From the NCBI GenBank assembly GCA_009780135.1, contig WRAP01000002.1:69840-133839 (forward strand): DNA of 64,000 nucleotides, given 5' to 3'. Origin of the DNA: Bacillota bacterium (GTDB lineage: Bacteria > Bacillota > Clostridia > Christensenellales > Pumilibacteraceae). Each line of letters starts with the position of its first letter. The first letter of the stretch is position 1. A model generated the notes under the pieces. That model had not been told where the DNA came from, searched no databases, and saw only the letters and a list, made by a program, of their open reading frames with translations. A program made the translations under genes and the position numbers. Positions 1 through 7,442 of the stretch are shown here, piece by piece.

Positions 1-807
1 GGAATTGAAGCAGGAAACCCGTTAGAAATTTATTGTGAATTAATGCCTAATCTTGATAGTGAGGTAATAAAATATTTTAATGAGAGGATTGATTTAATAG
101 ACAAAATTAAACTGATCAACTGTGGTAAATTTGAATACTACCTCAACAAAATACGCACTAATGCAATAAGATTTTGCATATCAAAAAAGAAAATCTCACG
201 CTTTATAAATATAGAGATCAATGAGCAGAAAAAATATTATCTAAACAAAATCAACAAATTCAGATGGCGGTTTATTACTAAAAAGTTTTTTTCTCAAAAG
301 ATAGTGGAAAAACTAGGGCGGGACAAAGAAAATTTTGCATATGCAAATGACGATTTGTTTTCTAAAATTCACAATCGTATGCTTTTATGTTTTGATAATG
401 TAAAAAACGATGAAAACATTTATTTGCAATATACTGTGTATGGGAGATTTATTGCATTGCCATACTATTTGCAACCACAGAATTTTGCTAAAATTAAGGC
501 GAATATTGATAAGGTTGAGTTCGTTTTAGGGGATTTAAAAACTGTGGCGAGTTTGCAAAAACAATTCGATTTTTTCAATCTGTCTGATATTTTTGAGTAC
601 ATGAGTGAGGATGAGGCTAGAGAGAATGAGCACTTGATTGAAGCCGTGGCAAATGAAAGGGCAAGAGTGGTGTTTTGGAATATGATGATAGACAGGCAAT
701 TCAAGAGTGAGAATTTTGAACCATTTGATGAAGCCAAAGTACAAGAAATTTATGAAAAAGAAATGGCTTACTATTATCAGGCATTAAGAGTTTATACAAA
801 AATATAA
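1..807 (+). CDS. DUF3419/BtaA-like protein, 5'-truncated by window edge
   Basis: The reading frame is open from base 1 through the ATG at 43, so the true start probably lies upstream and the ORF track shows only part of the gene. Near the C-terminus the motif LSDIFEYMS, followed after about 25 residues by VVFWNMMIDR, resembles the DUF3419 family, which includes BtaA, the S-adenosylmethionine:diacylglycerol 3-amino-3-carboxypropyltransferase of betaine-lipid synthesis. The rest is Lys- and Tyr-rich without membrane segments. It ends three bases before the next ATG, so the two genes are probably cotranscribed. No BtaB-type methyltransferase is visible in the window. The family call rests on motif memory only, and the substrate is unknown. 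Confidence 0.45.
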   Translation, partial: GIEAGNPLEIYCELMPNLDSEVIKYFNERIDLIDKIKLINCGKFEYYLNKIRTNAIRFCISKKKISRFINIEINEQKKYYLNKINKFRWRFITKKFFSQKIVEKLGRDKENFAYANDDLFSKIHNRMLLCFDNVKNDENIYLQYTVYGRFIALPYYLQPQNFAKIKANIDKVEFVLGDLKTVASLQKQFDFFNLSDIFEYMSEDEARENEHLIEAVANERARVVFWNMMIDRQFKSENFEPFDEAKVQEIYEKEMAYYYQALRVYTKI

Positions 808-810
808 ATT

Positions 811-2715
811 ATGAACAGTATTGATTTTATAAATATCGCTAGTGAAAACGGCTTTAATATCGCAGAAGGCAAAGCGCCTAAAATTAGTGCGTTTAGTATA
901 AATGTGCTTGATGGAAATGATACGCAAATTATTTATGCGATAGATGATTCTGCATCTGTTTCTGTTTATGATTGGTATGATGAGAAGGAAATTAGAACGG
1001 CAGATAACAACAATTTAAGTTCTATTAAAAAACAGCAAATCATAGATGCCACATTAAAACTACAGCAATTATTTGGCTTACCAATAAACATAAAATTTGT
1101 TTTTGAAAATGAAATATTATACATAGTAAAAATTTCATCCATAACTCATATCAATTTCACTTCGCTGAAAGAGCAATTTACAAATGCAAATTTTAGAGAC
1201 GGCGGTGTGTCAGCCCGTCCTTGCAATGCATTCTTATCTTCTCTCTACAAGCATTCTTATCATAATACCTTAAAAAAATTTTTTATTGCTACAAAAGCAT
1301 TTAAGGAAAAAAACATTACACCGCAAATACGCAAATTTGGCGGAAAGTTATACTGGAATGTGTCTTCATGCAAAACCGCTTGCCAAAAACTTCCAGGCTT
1401 TATTGAAAGAGATTATGATAAAGACTTAGGAATTTATCTTAACTATGAGGGCAAAGGAAAAACTTCAAAAATAACGCCATTATTTTTATTAAGACTTCCG
1501 TTTATTGGCTTGGCTGTATATAAAACCCTCAAAAAAAATAGAAAAGAGTTAGAGAAAAATAAACAGGGGCTTTTAGGAAAATATCATCATTATAATGGAA
1601 TTGACTTATGCAGTTTGCTGCTTCAGCAAAAACAAATTTTATTTAAGAAATTAATTTTAGATTATTACAGCGAAAACGAGGGCGTTTATTTTTGGCAGGT
1701 TTTTGTTAATATTATTAGATTATCTTTGTATCGCCGCAAAATAAAAAAGAAAATCTTTAATGACGAATATCTTAATTTGCTGTTTGAGATAAACGATATT
1801 TCACATACAAGAATTATAAAAAGGGCTGAGGAGTATGCAGTAATTATCAAAGAAGATCCTAATGCTTTGGAGGAATTGGCAGGTAAACTTAACCAAGAGT
1901 TTGGACATCACTCTCGCAGAGAATTAGATTTAACATGCCCTGATTATCATGAGAATATTTCATACGCAATAGAGTTAATCAAAAACGCAACTATTATAAA
2001 CGGTGCAGATGACAGGTTTGAAAGTCAAAACAAGCTACTCCCAAAAAAACTTAAAAAAGCTACGGCATCAATTCGAAAATTTCTTTGGTGGCGAGAGGAG
2101 TTTAAGGACTTATCTACAAGATGCTATAGCGTGATAAGAAAATTTTGTTTGAGCTTAGCAAATAATTATGTTGAGGCTGGAGTGATTGAGCATAAAGACG
2201 ATATTTTTCATTTGGAGTTTAAGGACATATTTGATTTTATTGACGGAAAGCTAGAAGCAAAGGAATTGCAACAAATAATTCAAAAGAACAAGCTGTATTA
2301 TGATTGCTTTGTAAAAATTTGTAGTCCTAATGAGATCGGAGGAGAGAGTAATGTTATGTTTGGCATTGGATCACAAACCTCTGCCATGCAAAGAAGCGAA
2401 ATTTTCGGAATTGGTTGTGGTGGAGGAATAGTGAAAGGAGTAGTGAGAGTAATAGAAAGCCTAGAGGAACTAGAAAGCGTAGAGGAGGGCGAAATCATCA
2501 TAGCCAAACATTTTGACGCAGGCTTTATTTCTAAATTCAATATAATAGCAGGCATAATAACCGAAACAGGTGGAGTATTATGCCACAGCGCTATCATCGC
2601 CAGAGAGTACAGCCTGCCTGCGATAGTGTCTGCAAGCGATGCATTAAAGCAAATAAAAACAGGAGACAAAATAGAAATGAATGCGCAATCGGGCAGCATA
2701 AAGTTATTAGATTGA
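811..2715 (+). CDS. PEP-utilising-enzyme-like protein with phosphohistidine swivel domain
   Basis: The C-terminal 90 residues form a typical PEP-utiliser mobile domain: a GGGIVKGVVRV entry strand, then TGGVLCHSAIIAREYSLPAIV with the phosphorylatable His at about residue 591. Residues 70-110 (LFGLPINIKFVFENEILYIVK) resemble only the last strands of the ATP-grasp domain of PEP synthase and pyruvate phosphate dikinase. The glycine-rich nucleotide-binding part expected upstream is missing, so the protein starts where the ATP-grasp domain would end. The middle 400 residues are Lys-rich and unrecognised. It may have lost phosphotransfer, or it may act with a separate ATP-binding subunit. It follows the DUF3419-like gene by three bases and ends with TGA. 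Confidence 0.6.
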   Translation: MNSIDFINIASENGFNIAEGKAPKISAFSINVLDGNDTQIIYAIDDSASVSVYDWYDEKEIRTADNNNLSSIKKQQIIDATLKLQQLFGLPINIKFVFENEILYIVKISSITHINFTSLKEQFTNANFRDGGVSARPCNAFLSSLYKHSYHNTLKKFFIATKAFKEKNITPQIRKFGGKLYWNVSSCKTACQKLPGFIERDYDKDLGIYLNYEGKGKTSKITPLFLLRLPFIGLAVYKTLKKNRKELEKNKQGLLGKYHHYNGIDLCSLLLQQKQILFKKLILDYYSENEGVYFWQVFVNIIRLSLYRRKIKKKIFNDEYLNLLFEINDISHTRIIKRAEEYAVIIKEDPNALEELAGKLNQEFGHHSRRELDLTCPDYHENISYAIELIKNATIINGADDRFESQNKLLPKKLKKATASIRKFLWWREEFKDLSTRCYSVIRKFCLSLANNYVEAGVIEHKDDIFHLEFKDIFDFIDGKLEAKELQQIIQKNKLYYDCFVKICSPNEIGGESNVMFGIGSQTSAMQRSEIFGIGCGGGIVKGVVRVIESLEELESVEEGEIIIAKHFDAGFISKFNIIAGIITETGGVLCHSAIIAREYSLPAIVSASDALKQIKTGDKIEMNAQSGSIKLLD

Positions 2716-3052
2716 AGCGCAGGTTCCTTGGTTCACGATAAATAACATAATATTTAAAGCTATCCTTTACCTACACAGTGGGGAGAGGCGACCTTTTTTG
2801 TGATTAGGGAAATTTTGGCATTACTAATTTTTGTCAGTAGCACTGTCTGAGTATATCCAAGCGTTACTTCCGACATTTTGAATCTAAATGAAAAAACTCT
2901 GCGATAAAAAGCACAGAGTTTTTTCATACATTTGTACATGACCGACAGTATTTTTCGTGAGGGGTAGGGGGATTGAATCCTTTCAATTTTTGCACTGCCA
3001 AGCGGGGCGGAGCTTCACACGAAAAAGGATGTAAATCAAGAAAAAAATGTAT
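2716..3052. other. Intergenic region without a recognisable gene
   Basis: About 340 bp between the PEP-utiliser-like gene and the tRNA operon. It holds the terminator at 2890-2925 and a longer imperfect structure bounded by TTTTTCGTG (2951-2959) and CACGAAAAA (3018-3026). Parts are G-rich and less AT-biased than the surroundings, which could mean a decayed gene or a small RNA. I cannot assign either. Confidence 0.3.
2890..2925. terminator. Bidirectional intrinsic terminator
   Basis: The arms GAAAAAACTCTG and CAGAGTTTTTTC are perfectly complementary around a 12-nt loop. There is an A-run before and a T-run after the stem, so it can terminate transcription from either side. It fits the end of the PEP-utiliser-like transcript. 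Confidence 0.75.
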
Positions 3053-3094
3053 AAAATAAAAGTAGCTAGTATCGTGTTTATTGATACTAGCTAC
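3053..3094 (-). terminator. Terminator of the tRNA operon
   Basis: A perfect 12-bp stem (GTAGCTAGTATC / GATACTAGCTAC) with a 9-nt loop is followed on the minus strand by TTTTATTTTAT. It lies 16 nt beyond the 3' end of tRNA-Phe, the last gene of the operon. Confidence 0.85.
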
Positions 3095-3110
3095 TACAAT
3101 TTGTATATAT

Positions 3111-3186
3111 TGGTGCCTCGGGGCGGAATCGAACCACCGACACAGGGATTTTCAGTCCCTTGCTCTGCCGACTGAGCTACCGAGGC
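3111..3186 (-). tRNA. tRNA-Phe (GAA)
   Basis: The minus strand reads GCCTCGG as 5' acceptor arm, TAGCTCAGTCGGCAGAGCA as D arm, anticodon loop CTGAAAA (anticodon GAA), T loop TTCGATT and CCGAGGC-A-CCA. CCA is encoded. It is the last gene of the three-tRNA operon. Confidence 0.95.
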
Positions 3187-3202
3187 ATATATTTATATTA
3201 AA

Positions 3203-3294
3203 AGAAAAATAAGAAATAATAAAGAAGAGAAAATAGTGCGAATTTATAATAAGAAAGTTGCAAATTGTTCTTATTCTTTTTTATTTCTTATTTC
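3203..3294. repeat. Intergenic hairpin element between two tRNAs
   Basis: The left arm AAAAATAAGAAATAATAAAG and a right arm containing CTTATTC and TTATTTCTTATT are inverted copies built from repeated short words, separated by an AT-rich core. The architecture matches the hairpins at 6595, 7083, 11355, 52053 and 60501, although the arm sequence differs. Confidence 0.5.
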
Positions 3295-3311
3295 CTAGCA
3301 AGTAGCTAGTT

Positions 3312-3388
3312 TGGCGACCCGTAACGGACTCGAACCGTCGACCTCCAGCGTGACAGGCTGGCGTTCTAACCAACTGAACTAACGGGCC
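3312..3388 (-). tRNA. tRNA-Asp (GTC)
   Basis: The minus strand reads GGCCCGT acceptor, TAGTTCAGTTGGTTAGAAC D arm, anticodon loop CTGTCAC (anticodon GTC), T arm with TTCGAGT, ACGGGTC-G-CCA. CCA is encoded. Middle gene of the tRNA operon. Confidence 0.95.
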
Positions 3389-3435
3389 AAATGTTTATAA
3401 TATGCAAACTTAATTATTAGCAAAAAGTGCTAGTT

Positions 3436-3512
<77 letters not shown>

Positions 3513-3566
3513 CCAAAGACATATTTACTTAAATTATTATTGCTTTTTGCTGAACAAAGCCTATCT

Positions 3567-3596
3567 ATAATACTATAGATAAAAATACTGTGTCAA
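3567..3596 (-). promoter_or_regulatory. Sigma-A-type promoter of the tRNA operon
   Basis: On the minus strand TTGACA is followed after 18 bp by TATTAT, about 55 bp before the first tRNA. The perfect -35 box is as expected for a stable RNA operon. Confidence 0.75.
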
Positions 3597-3639
3597 CAAT
3601 AATTTTCGTTATTTTTTGATTATTTATATAAATTAGGAA

Positions 3640-4305
3640 TTAAGGAATTGTTTGATTTGATAATCCAATATAAATAGTTCTTAAATTTTGGAGTTTTGGC
3701 TGAACAAAAATTTCATTATCGAAGCTTACGATGATTGCCGCACCTCTTATATCTTTATTGTTTTTAAGTTGTTCATCCAGTTTTTTAATTTTTTTAGTAC
3801 AAGTCAAAAGACCAACAGCTTTAATATTGGATAAATCAATTTCAATTTTTCCAAACCAATTTTCTTCCCAAATATCATCGGCATCAACTTCTGTTGCACA
3901 TAACCATTTTGGTTGGGAAGTAGTATTTAATATATCGTTAGTTTTACAGTCTAGTTTATCTAAAATTTCACTTTGCACTTCTTCGTCTGTTATTTTTACG
4001 GCTTTTTCTAACGAAACACTGTTATTTTTGTGATTTAGTATTACTAAGTTTCTCGGCATAGCTAAAATATGTACCATATCTATAAAGTCAAAAACAAAGC
4101 CAATATTTTTTATTATAGAAAAAATTGACCATGCCGATAAAATAGTCCAAAAAATTCCCTCTGCTGCCGTGTCGGAAACAAATCCCAAAGCCGTATCCGT
4201 AATCCAATCCTTAAAAATGATTAAAGGAATAAGTGTTGCTATAAAAATAGTAGGATGTAATATTGTATGCCAAACTCGTTGGCGAGTGCCGATTATGTTG
4301 TCCAT
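3640..4305 (-). CDS. Hypothetical membrane protein with two TM segments
   Basis: I do not recognise this protein. With the ATG at 4305 it is 221 residues; the ORF track extends it to a TTG at 4341. Neither start has a clear Shine-Dalgarno sequence. Two hydrophobic stretches lie in the first third (near HPTIFIATLIPLIIF and FWTILSAWSIFSIIKNIGFVF), followed by a soluble domain of about 130 residues with alternating charged and hydrophobic strands. It stands alone on the minus strand between the tRNA promoter and pdxS. It is probably membrane-anchored with a cytoplasmic C-terminal domain; function unknown. Confidence 0.6.
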   Translation of the reverse strand: MDNIIGTRQRVWHTILHPTIFIATLIPLIIFKDWITDTALGFVSDTAAEGIFWTILSAWSIFSIIKNIGFVFDFIDMVHILAMPRNLVILNHKNNSVSLEKAVKITDEEVQSEILDKLDCKTNDILNTTSQPKWLCATEVDADDIWEENWFGKIEIDLSNIKAVGLLTCTKKIKKLDEQLKNNKDIRGAAIIVSFDNEIFVQPKLQNLRTIYIGLSNQTIP

Positions 4306-4352
4306 TTGTTTAATAATAGTCTTTTTAGGAAGTTTTAGCAATAAAAATTTTG

Positions 4353-4382
4353 TTGACTGAATTTTGTTTTAGGTGGTAAAAT
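4353..4382 (+). promoter_or_regulatory. Probable promoter of pdxS
   Basis: TTGACT and TAAAAT are separated by 18 bp, and the -10 box ends 37 bp before the pdxS ATG. Confidence 0.55.
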
Positions 4383-4419
4383 TAAAGCGATTGGAACAAA
4401 TTTAGGAATAATTAAAATT

Positions 4420-5295
4420 ATGACAAAAGCAATATTAGAAAAAAATAAAAAACTAACGCAGGGCTTTAAGGGTGGCGTTATTATGGATGTAGTAAATCCG
4501 GAGCAAGCTAGGATAGCACAAGAAGCGGGTGCGGTTGCTGTTATGGCACTAGAGCGGGTTCCTGCCGATATAAGAATGGCAGGCGGTGTTTCTCGTATGA
4601 GCGACCCTGCTATGATAGAGCAAATTCAAAAAGCAGTAAAAATCCCCGTTATGGCAAAGTGCCGTATCGGACATATGGCAGAGGCGAAAATCTTAGAGGC
4701 TATTGGCATAGATTATATAGACGAGAGCGAGGTGCTTAGCCCTGCTGACGATGTTTATCATGTGGATAAGCGTCAGTTTGATACACCGTTTGTGTGTGGT
4801 GCCAGAAATCTAGGCGAAGCATTAAGAAGAGTTGCCGAAGGTGCTTGCATGATTAGAACTAAAGGCGAAGCCGGTACAGGCGATGTTGTGCAGGCTGTTA
4901 GGCATATGAGGGCAATGCAAAGCGAAATGCGTAGGATTGCTAATATGTCTAAAGACGAATTGTATATTGTAGCAAGAGATTTGCAAGTATCATTTGAGTT
5001 AGTTGAATATGTATTTAAACACGGCAAATTACCTGTTGCTAATTTTGCAGCGGGCGGTGTGGCTACTCCTGCTGATGCCGCTTTGATGATGATGCTAGGG
5101 GCAGAGGGTGTGTTTGTAGGCAGCGGCATTTTCAAAAGCGGAAATCCGCAAAAAAGAGCAAGTGCAATTGTTAAAGCGGTTGCTAATTATAAAGATGCTA
5201 AAATTTTGGCAGAGCTTAGCAAAGACTTGGGTGAAGCTATGGTAGGTATTAACGAAAGCGAAATAGAAGTTATTATGGCAAGTAGGGGAGTTTAG
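4420..5295 (+). CDS. pdxS: Pyridoxal 5'-phosphate synthase lyase subunit PdxS
   Basis: PdxS makes PLP from ribose 5-phosphate, glyceraldehyde 3-phosphate and ammonia supplied by the glutaminase PdxT, as a dodecamer of TIM barrels. The 291-residue protein has the family length and near-invariant motifs: [52 protein letters not shown] and [16 protein letters not shown]. The start follows a weak AGGA. In most Bacillota pdxT lies directly downstream; here the next gene is an M16 peptidase, and no PdxT is visible in the window. The glutaminase may be encoded elsewhere, or the enzyme may use free ammonia. Confidence 0.97.
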   Translation: MTKAILEKNKKLTQGFKGGVIMDVVNPEQARIAQEAGAVAVMALERVPADIRMAGGVSRMSDPAMIEQIQKAVKIPVMAKCRIGHMAEAKILEAIGIDYIDESEVLSPADDVYHVDKRQFDTPFVCGARNLGEALRRVAEGACMIRTKGEAGTGDVVQAVRHMRAMQSEMRRIANMSKDELYIVARDLQVSFELVEYVFKHGKLPVANFAAGGVATPADAALMMMLGAEGVFVGSGIFKSGNPQKRASAIVKAVANYKDAKILAELSKDLGEAMVGINESEIEVIMASRGV

Positions 5296-5331
5296 TTTTA
5301 GCATATATCGTATATAATGTAAATATAAGGA

Positions 5332-6591
5332 ATGAATAAAGAAGTAATACAATATGAAAATGGTTTGCGGGTTATCGTAGACACAATCGCAGGACTTAAA
5401 AGTGTTTCTAGCGGTATATGGGTGGGTGTAGGCAGTGCTAAGGAAACCCCACAGATTAACGGCTTATCGCATTTTGCCGAGCATATGTTTTTTAAGGGCA
5501 CGGACAAGCTGTCGCCTTTTGAGGTTGCTGATAGTTTTGAGAGTCTAGGGGCTTCTGTAAACGCCTTTACAGGTAAAAGTTCAACTTGTTACTATGTAAA
5601 AAGTATCGATGAGAATTTTGATAAGTGTTTTGAAACTCTTACTCATATATTTTTTGACAGCACTTTTTTGCCAGAGGAGTTGGATAAAGAACGCAATGTT
5701 ATTTTAGAAGAGATAAATATGGTAGAGGATGCTCCCGATGAGATTTGCTTTGATTTAATTGCTAAAGCGCTTTATGGCGAGAGTAGCTTAGGGCAAACAA
5801 TTCTTGGCCCTCCAAAAAATATCAAGCGATTTAAGCAAGCCGATGTTAAAAGGTTTGTTAATCAATTTTACTGTGCTAGTAATTGCGTAATTTCTTTTGC
5901 GGGTGCTATTACGGTAGAAGAGGCGGATAAATTAGTTAAAAAATTCGTTCTTGATAAAATTTGCACTACAGTTAGTAACGAAAAAGAGCCTAGCAAAATC
6001 GCAATCAAACGCACTCATTTAGAACGAATCAAAGACTTCGAGCAAAGTAATATTGTTATCAGTTTTGATAGCTTGCCGTTTAATCATCCAAAGTCTGCTG
6101 TTCAAAATGTGCTTAATGTTATAGCGGGTGGTGGTATGAGTAGTAGGTTGTTCCAAACAATTCGTGAGCAAATGGGTCTAGCCTACAGCGTTTATAGCGG
6201 TGCTAGTAATCATATGAACAATGGTACATTTAATGTTGTTCTTAATATCAGTCCCGAAAATACTGATAAAGCACTTAATGCAACGGCTAGCGAGATTAAG
6301 AAGCTGGCTAGCGGAACGATAACTCAAGCAGAGTTAGATAGAGCAAAAATTCAATTAAAATCAGCACTTATTTTTGGTAGAGAAAATGTTTCTAGCGTTA
6401 TGATAGCAAATGGTAAATTACTTCTTATGAGCGACGAGGTGTACGATATAGATAAGCGTATTAAAGAAATCAATGCGGTAACAGTTGCTAATGCAAATGA
6501 TTTTGCAAAACAAATTTTTGTAAACGACAATATTTGCTCAGCATATGTGGGCAGGGAATATAAGGCTGATTTTAAGGGATTTAAAATATAA
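5332..6591 (+). CDS. M16-family zinc peptidase (processing-peptidase-like)
   Basis: This 419-residue protein has the inverted zinc motif HFAEH at residues 47-51 within GLSHFAEHMFFKGT, and the third ligand region NVILEEINMVEDAPDE about 75 residues later. The C-terminal half carries GGGMSSRLFQTIREQMGLAYSV, typical of PqqL/YmxG-type single-chain M16B peptidases. Such proteins are cytoplasmic in Bacillota, and their physiological substrate is mostly unknown. AAGGA directly precedes the ATG. It lies 36 bp after pdxS, and a hairpin repeat follows it, which may end the transcript. Confidence 0.92.
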   Translation: MNKEVIQYENGLRVIVDTIAGLKSVSSGIWVGVGSAKETPQINGLSHFAEHMFFKGTDKLSPFEVADSFESLGASVNAFTGKSSTCYYVKSIDENFDKCFETLTHIFFDSTFLPEELDKERNVILEEINMVEDAPDEICFDLIAKALYGESSLGQTILGPPKNIKRFKQADVKRFVNQFYCASNCVISFAGAITVEEADKLVKKFVLDKICTTVSNEKEPSKIAIKRTHLERIKDFEQSNIVISFDSLPFNHPKSAVQNVLNVIAGGGMSSRLFQTIREQMGLAYSVYSGASNHMNNGTFNVVLNISPENTDKALNATASEIKKLASGTITQAELDRAKIQLKSALIFGRENVSSVMIANGKLLLMSDEVYDIDKRIKEINAVTVANANDFAKQIFVNDNICSAYVGREYKADFKGFKI

Positions 6592-6594
6592 AAC

Positions 6595-6714
6595 AATGAG
6601 AAATTAGAAATGAGGCGAATGAGAAATTATCGATTTATTAAATTTAATTTTTAGTAAGTCTTGATTCTATAATAAACCGAAATTCGTCTCATTTCTCATT
6701 TCTCATTTCTCATT
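6595..6714. repeat. Intergenic inverted-repeat element (GAGAAAT-word arms)
   Basis: The left arm (6595-6628) and right arm (6681-6714) are imperfect inverted copies built from reiterated words such as GAGAAAT and ATTTCTC. The core contains GATTTATTA and TAATAAACC, themselves inverted. The left arm is almost identical to the one at 14573. The right arm ends 5 bp before the dUTPase ATG. Confidence 0.7.
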
Positions 6715-6719
6715 GGAAT

Positions 6720-7073
6720 ATGGATAAACTAGAACAAATATTTTTAGGTCAAGCGAAACTTGACGAGTATATTAGACAAAAACGCAATTTAGATTTTACA
6801 TCTGAGGAGTGGACGCAAAAGAAGTGCTTGGCATTGCTTGACGAAGTGGGGGAGCTACTTAGAGAAGTAAACTATAAGTGGTGGAAAAATCCTAAGACGG
6901 TAGATAAAGACTTAGTTGCGGGCGAATTAGTGGACATTCTACATTTTTGGGTGAGTATGTGCCTAGATTTTGGTATTACCGCAAGCGATATACATAAAAT
7001 CTACTTTGATAAAAACAAAGAAAATTTTAATAGACAAGACGGATTGAGTGAGAAAGAAGGATATGAGATTTAG
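6720..7073 (+). CDS. Dimeric (all-alpha) dUTP diphosphatase
   Basis: This class hydrolyses dUTP to dUMP and pyrophosphate, keeping uracil out of DNA. The 117-residue protein matches the dUTPase_2 / MazG-like fold: LLDEVGELLREVNYKWWK supplies the ExxE metal ligands, GELVDILHFWVSMCLDFG the second metal helix (ExxD), and KENFNRQD the C-terminal nucleotide-binding motif. It is shorter than the roughly 160-residue phage and Bacillus members, so a compact variant. No Shine-Dalgarno is evident because the hairpin repeat ends 5 bp upstream, so translation may depend on that structure or be coupled to an upstream frame. Confidence 0.85.
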   Translation: MDKLEQIFLGQAKLDEYIRQKRNLDFTSEEWTQKKCLALLDEVGELLREVNYKWWKNPKTVDKDLVAGELVDILHFWVSMCLDFGITASDIHKIYFDKNKENFNRQDGLSEKEGYEI

Positions 7074-7082
7074 CGAATAGGA

Positions 7083-7194
7083 CATAGTGTTTAGTTCGTA
7101 GCGGTTGGGTTTATTAAAAATAATAAAAGTGTTATTATGAATTTGATAAATAAAAAACAATAGCTATACACTATGAATTATGCATTATACACTG
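7083..7194. repeat. Intergenic inverted-repeat element (CATAGTGT arms)
   Basis: CATAGTGT near 7083 pairs with GCTATACACTATG near 7162-7175, and an additional TGCATTATACACTG follows. The core carries GGTTTATTA and GATAAATAA. Same architecture as the element at 6595 with different arm words. It occupies the first third of the 369-bp gap before ftsK. Confidence 0.55.
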
Positions 7195-7202
7195 AAAAAG
7201 AC

Positions 7203-7233
7203 TTATCCCCAATCTATCCACAAAGTTTCCACA
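7203..7233 (+). promoter_or_regulatory. Three helically phased DnaA-box-like sites upstream of ftsK
   Basis: TTATCCCCA (7203), CTATCCACA (7214) and GTTTCCACA (7225) each resemble the DnaA box TTATCCACA with one or two mismatches. They recur at exactly 11 bp, one helical turn. They lie 18 bp upstream of the -35 box of the likely ftsK promoter. DnaA control of ftsK is an inference from position. Confidence 0.45.
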
Positions 7234-7250
7234 TTTTAATGAAATTTTAG

Positions 7251-7280
7251 TTGCTTATTAGATATATATAGTGTTATAAT
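7251..7280 (+). promoter_or_regulatory. Probable ftsK promoter
   Basis: TTGCTT and a perfect TATAAT are separated by 18 bp. The start codon lies about 160 bp downstream, leaving a long AT-rich leader in which I see no clear structure. Confidence 0.5.
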
Positions 7281-7442
7281 TAAGTGTAATCGTGTGGCAA
7301 AAAGTATTAAATTTGCCTATGATTTTTTTTTCGTCTTTAATTTTTGCTTTATTGAATTTTGGGTTATTAAGATTAAATCTATTATTTTCAATATTCATTA
7401 TTAGATACTCATAATAGAAAAAAACTTTGGAGAATACATATC

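Noticed and set aside
2298-2699. 133-residue minus-strand ORF antisense to the PEP-utiliser domain
   Set aside because: It is a shadow of a conserved coding region and has no family resemblance or start signals.
3642-3682. Similarity of TTAAGGAATTGTTTGATTTG near 3640 to the region at 56270
   Set aside because: The match is limited to AT-rich words over about 35 bp with gaps, one copy being coding; not above what AT-rich sequence can give.
7203-7233. Chromosomal replication origin
   Set aside because: Only three imperfect boxes, no dnaA/dnaN/rpmH genes and no clear AT-rich unwinding repeat series.
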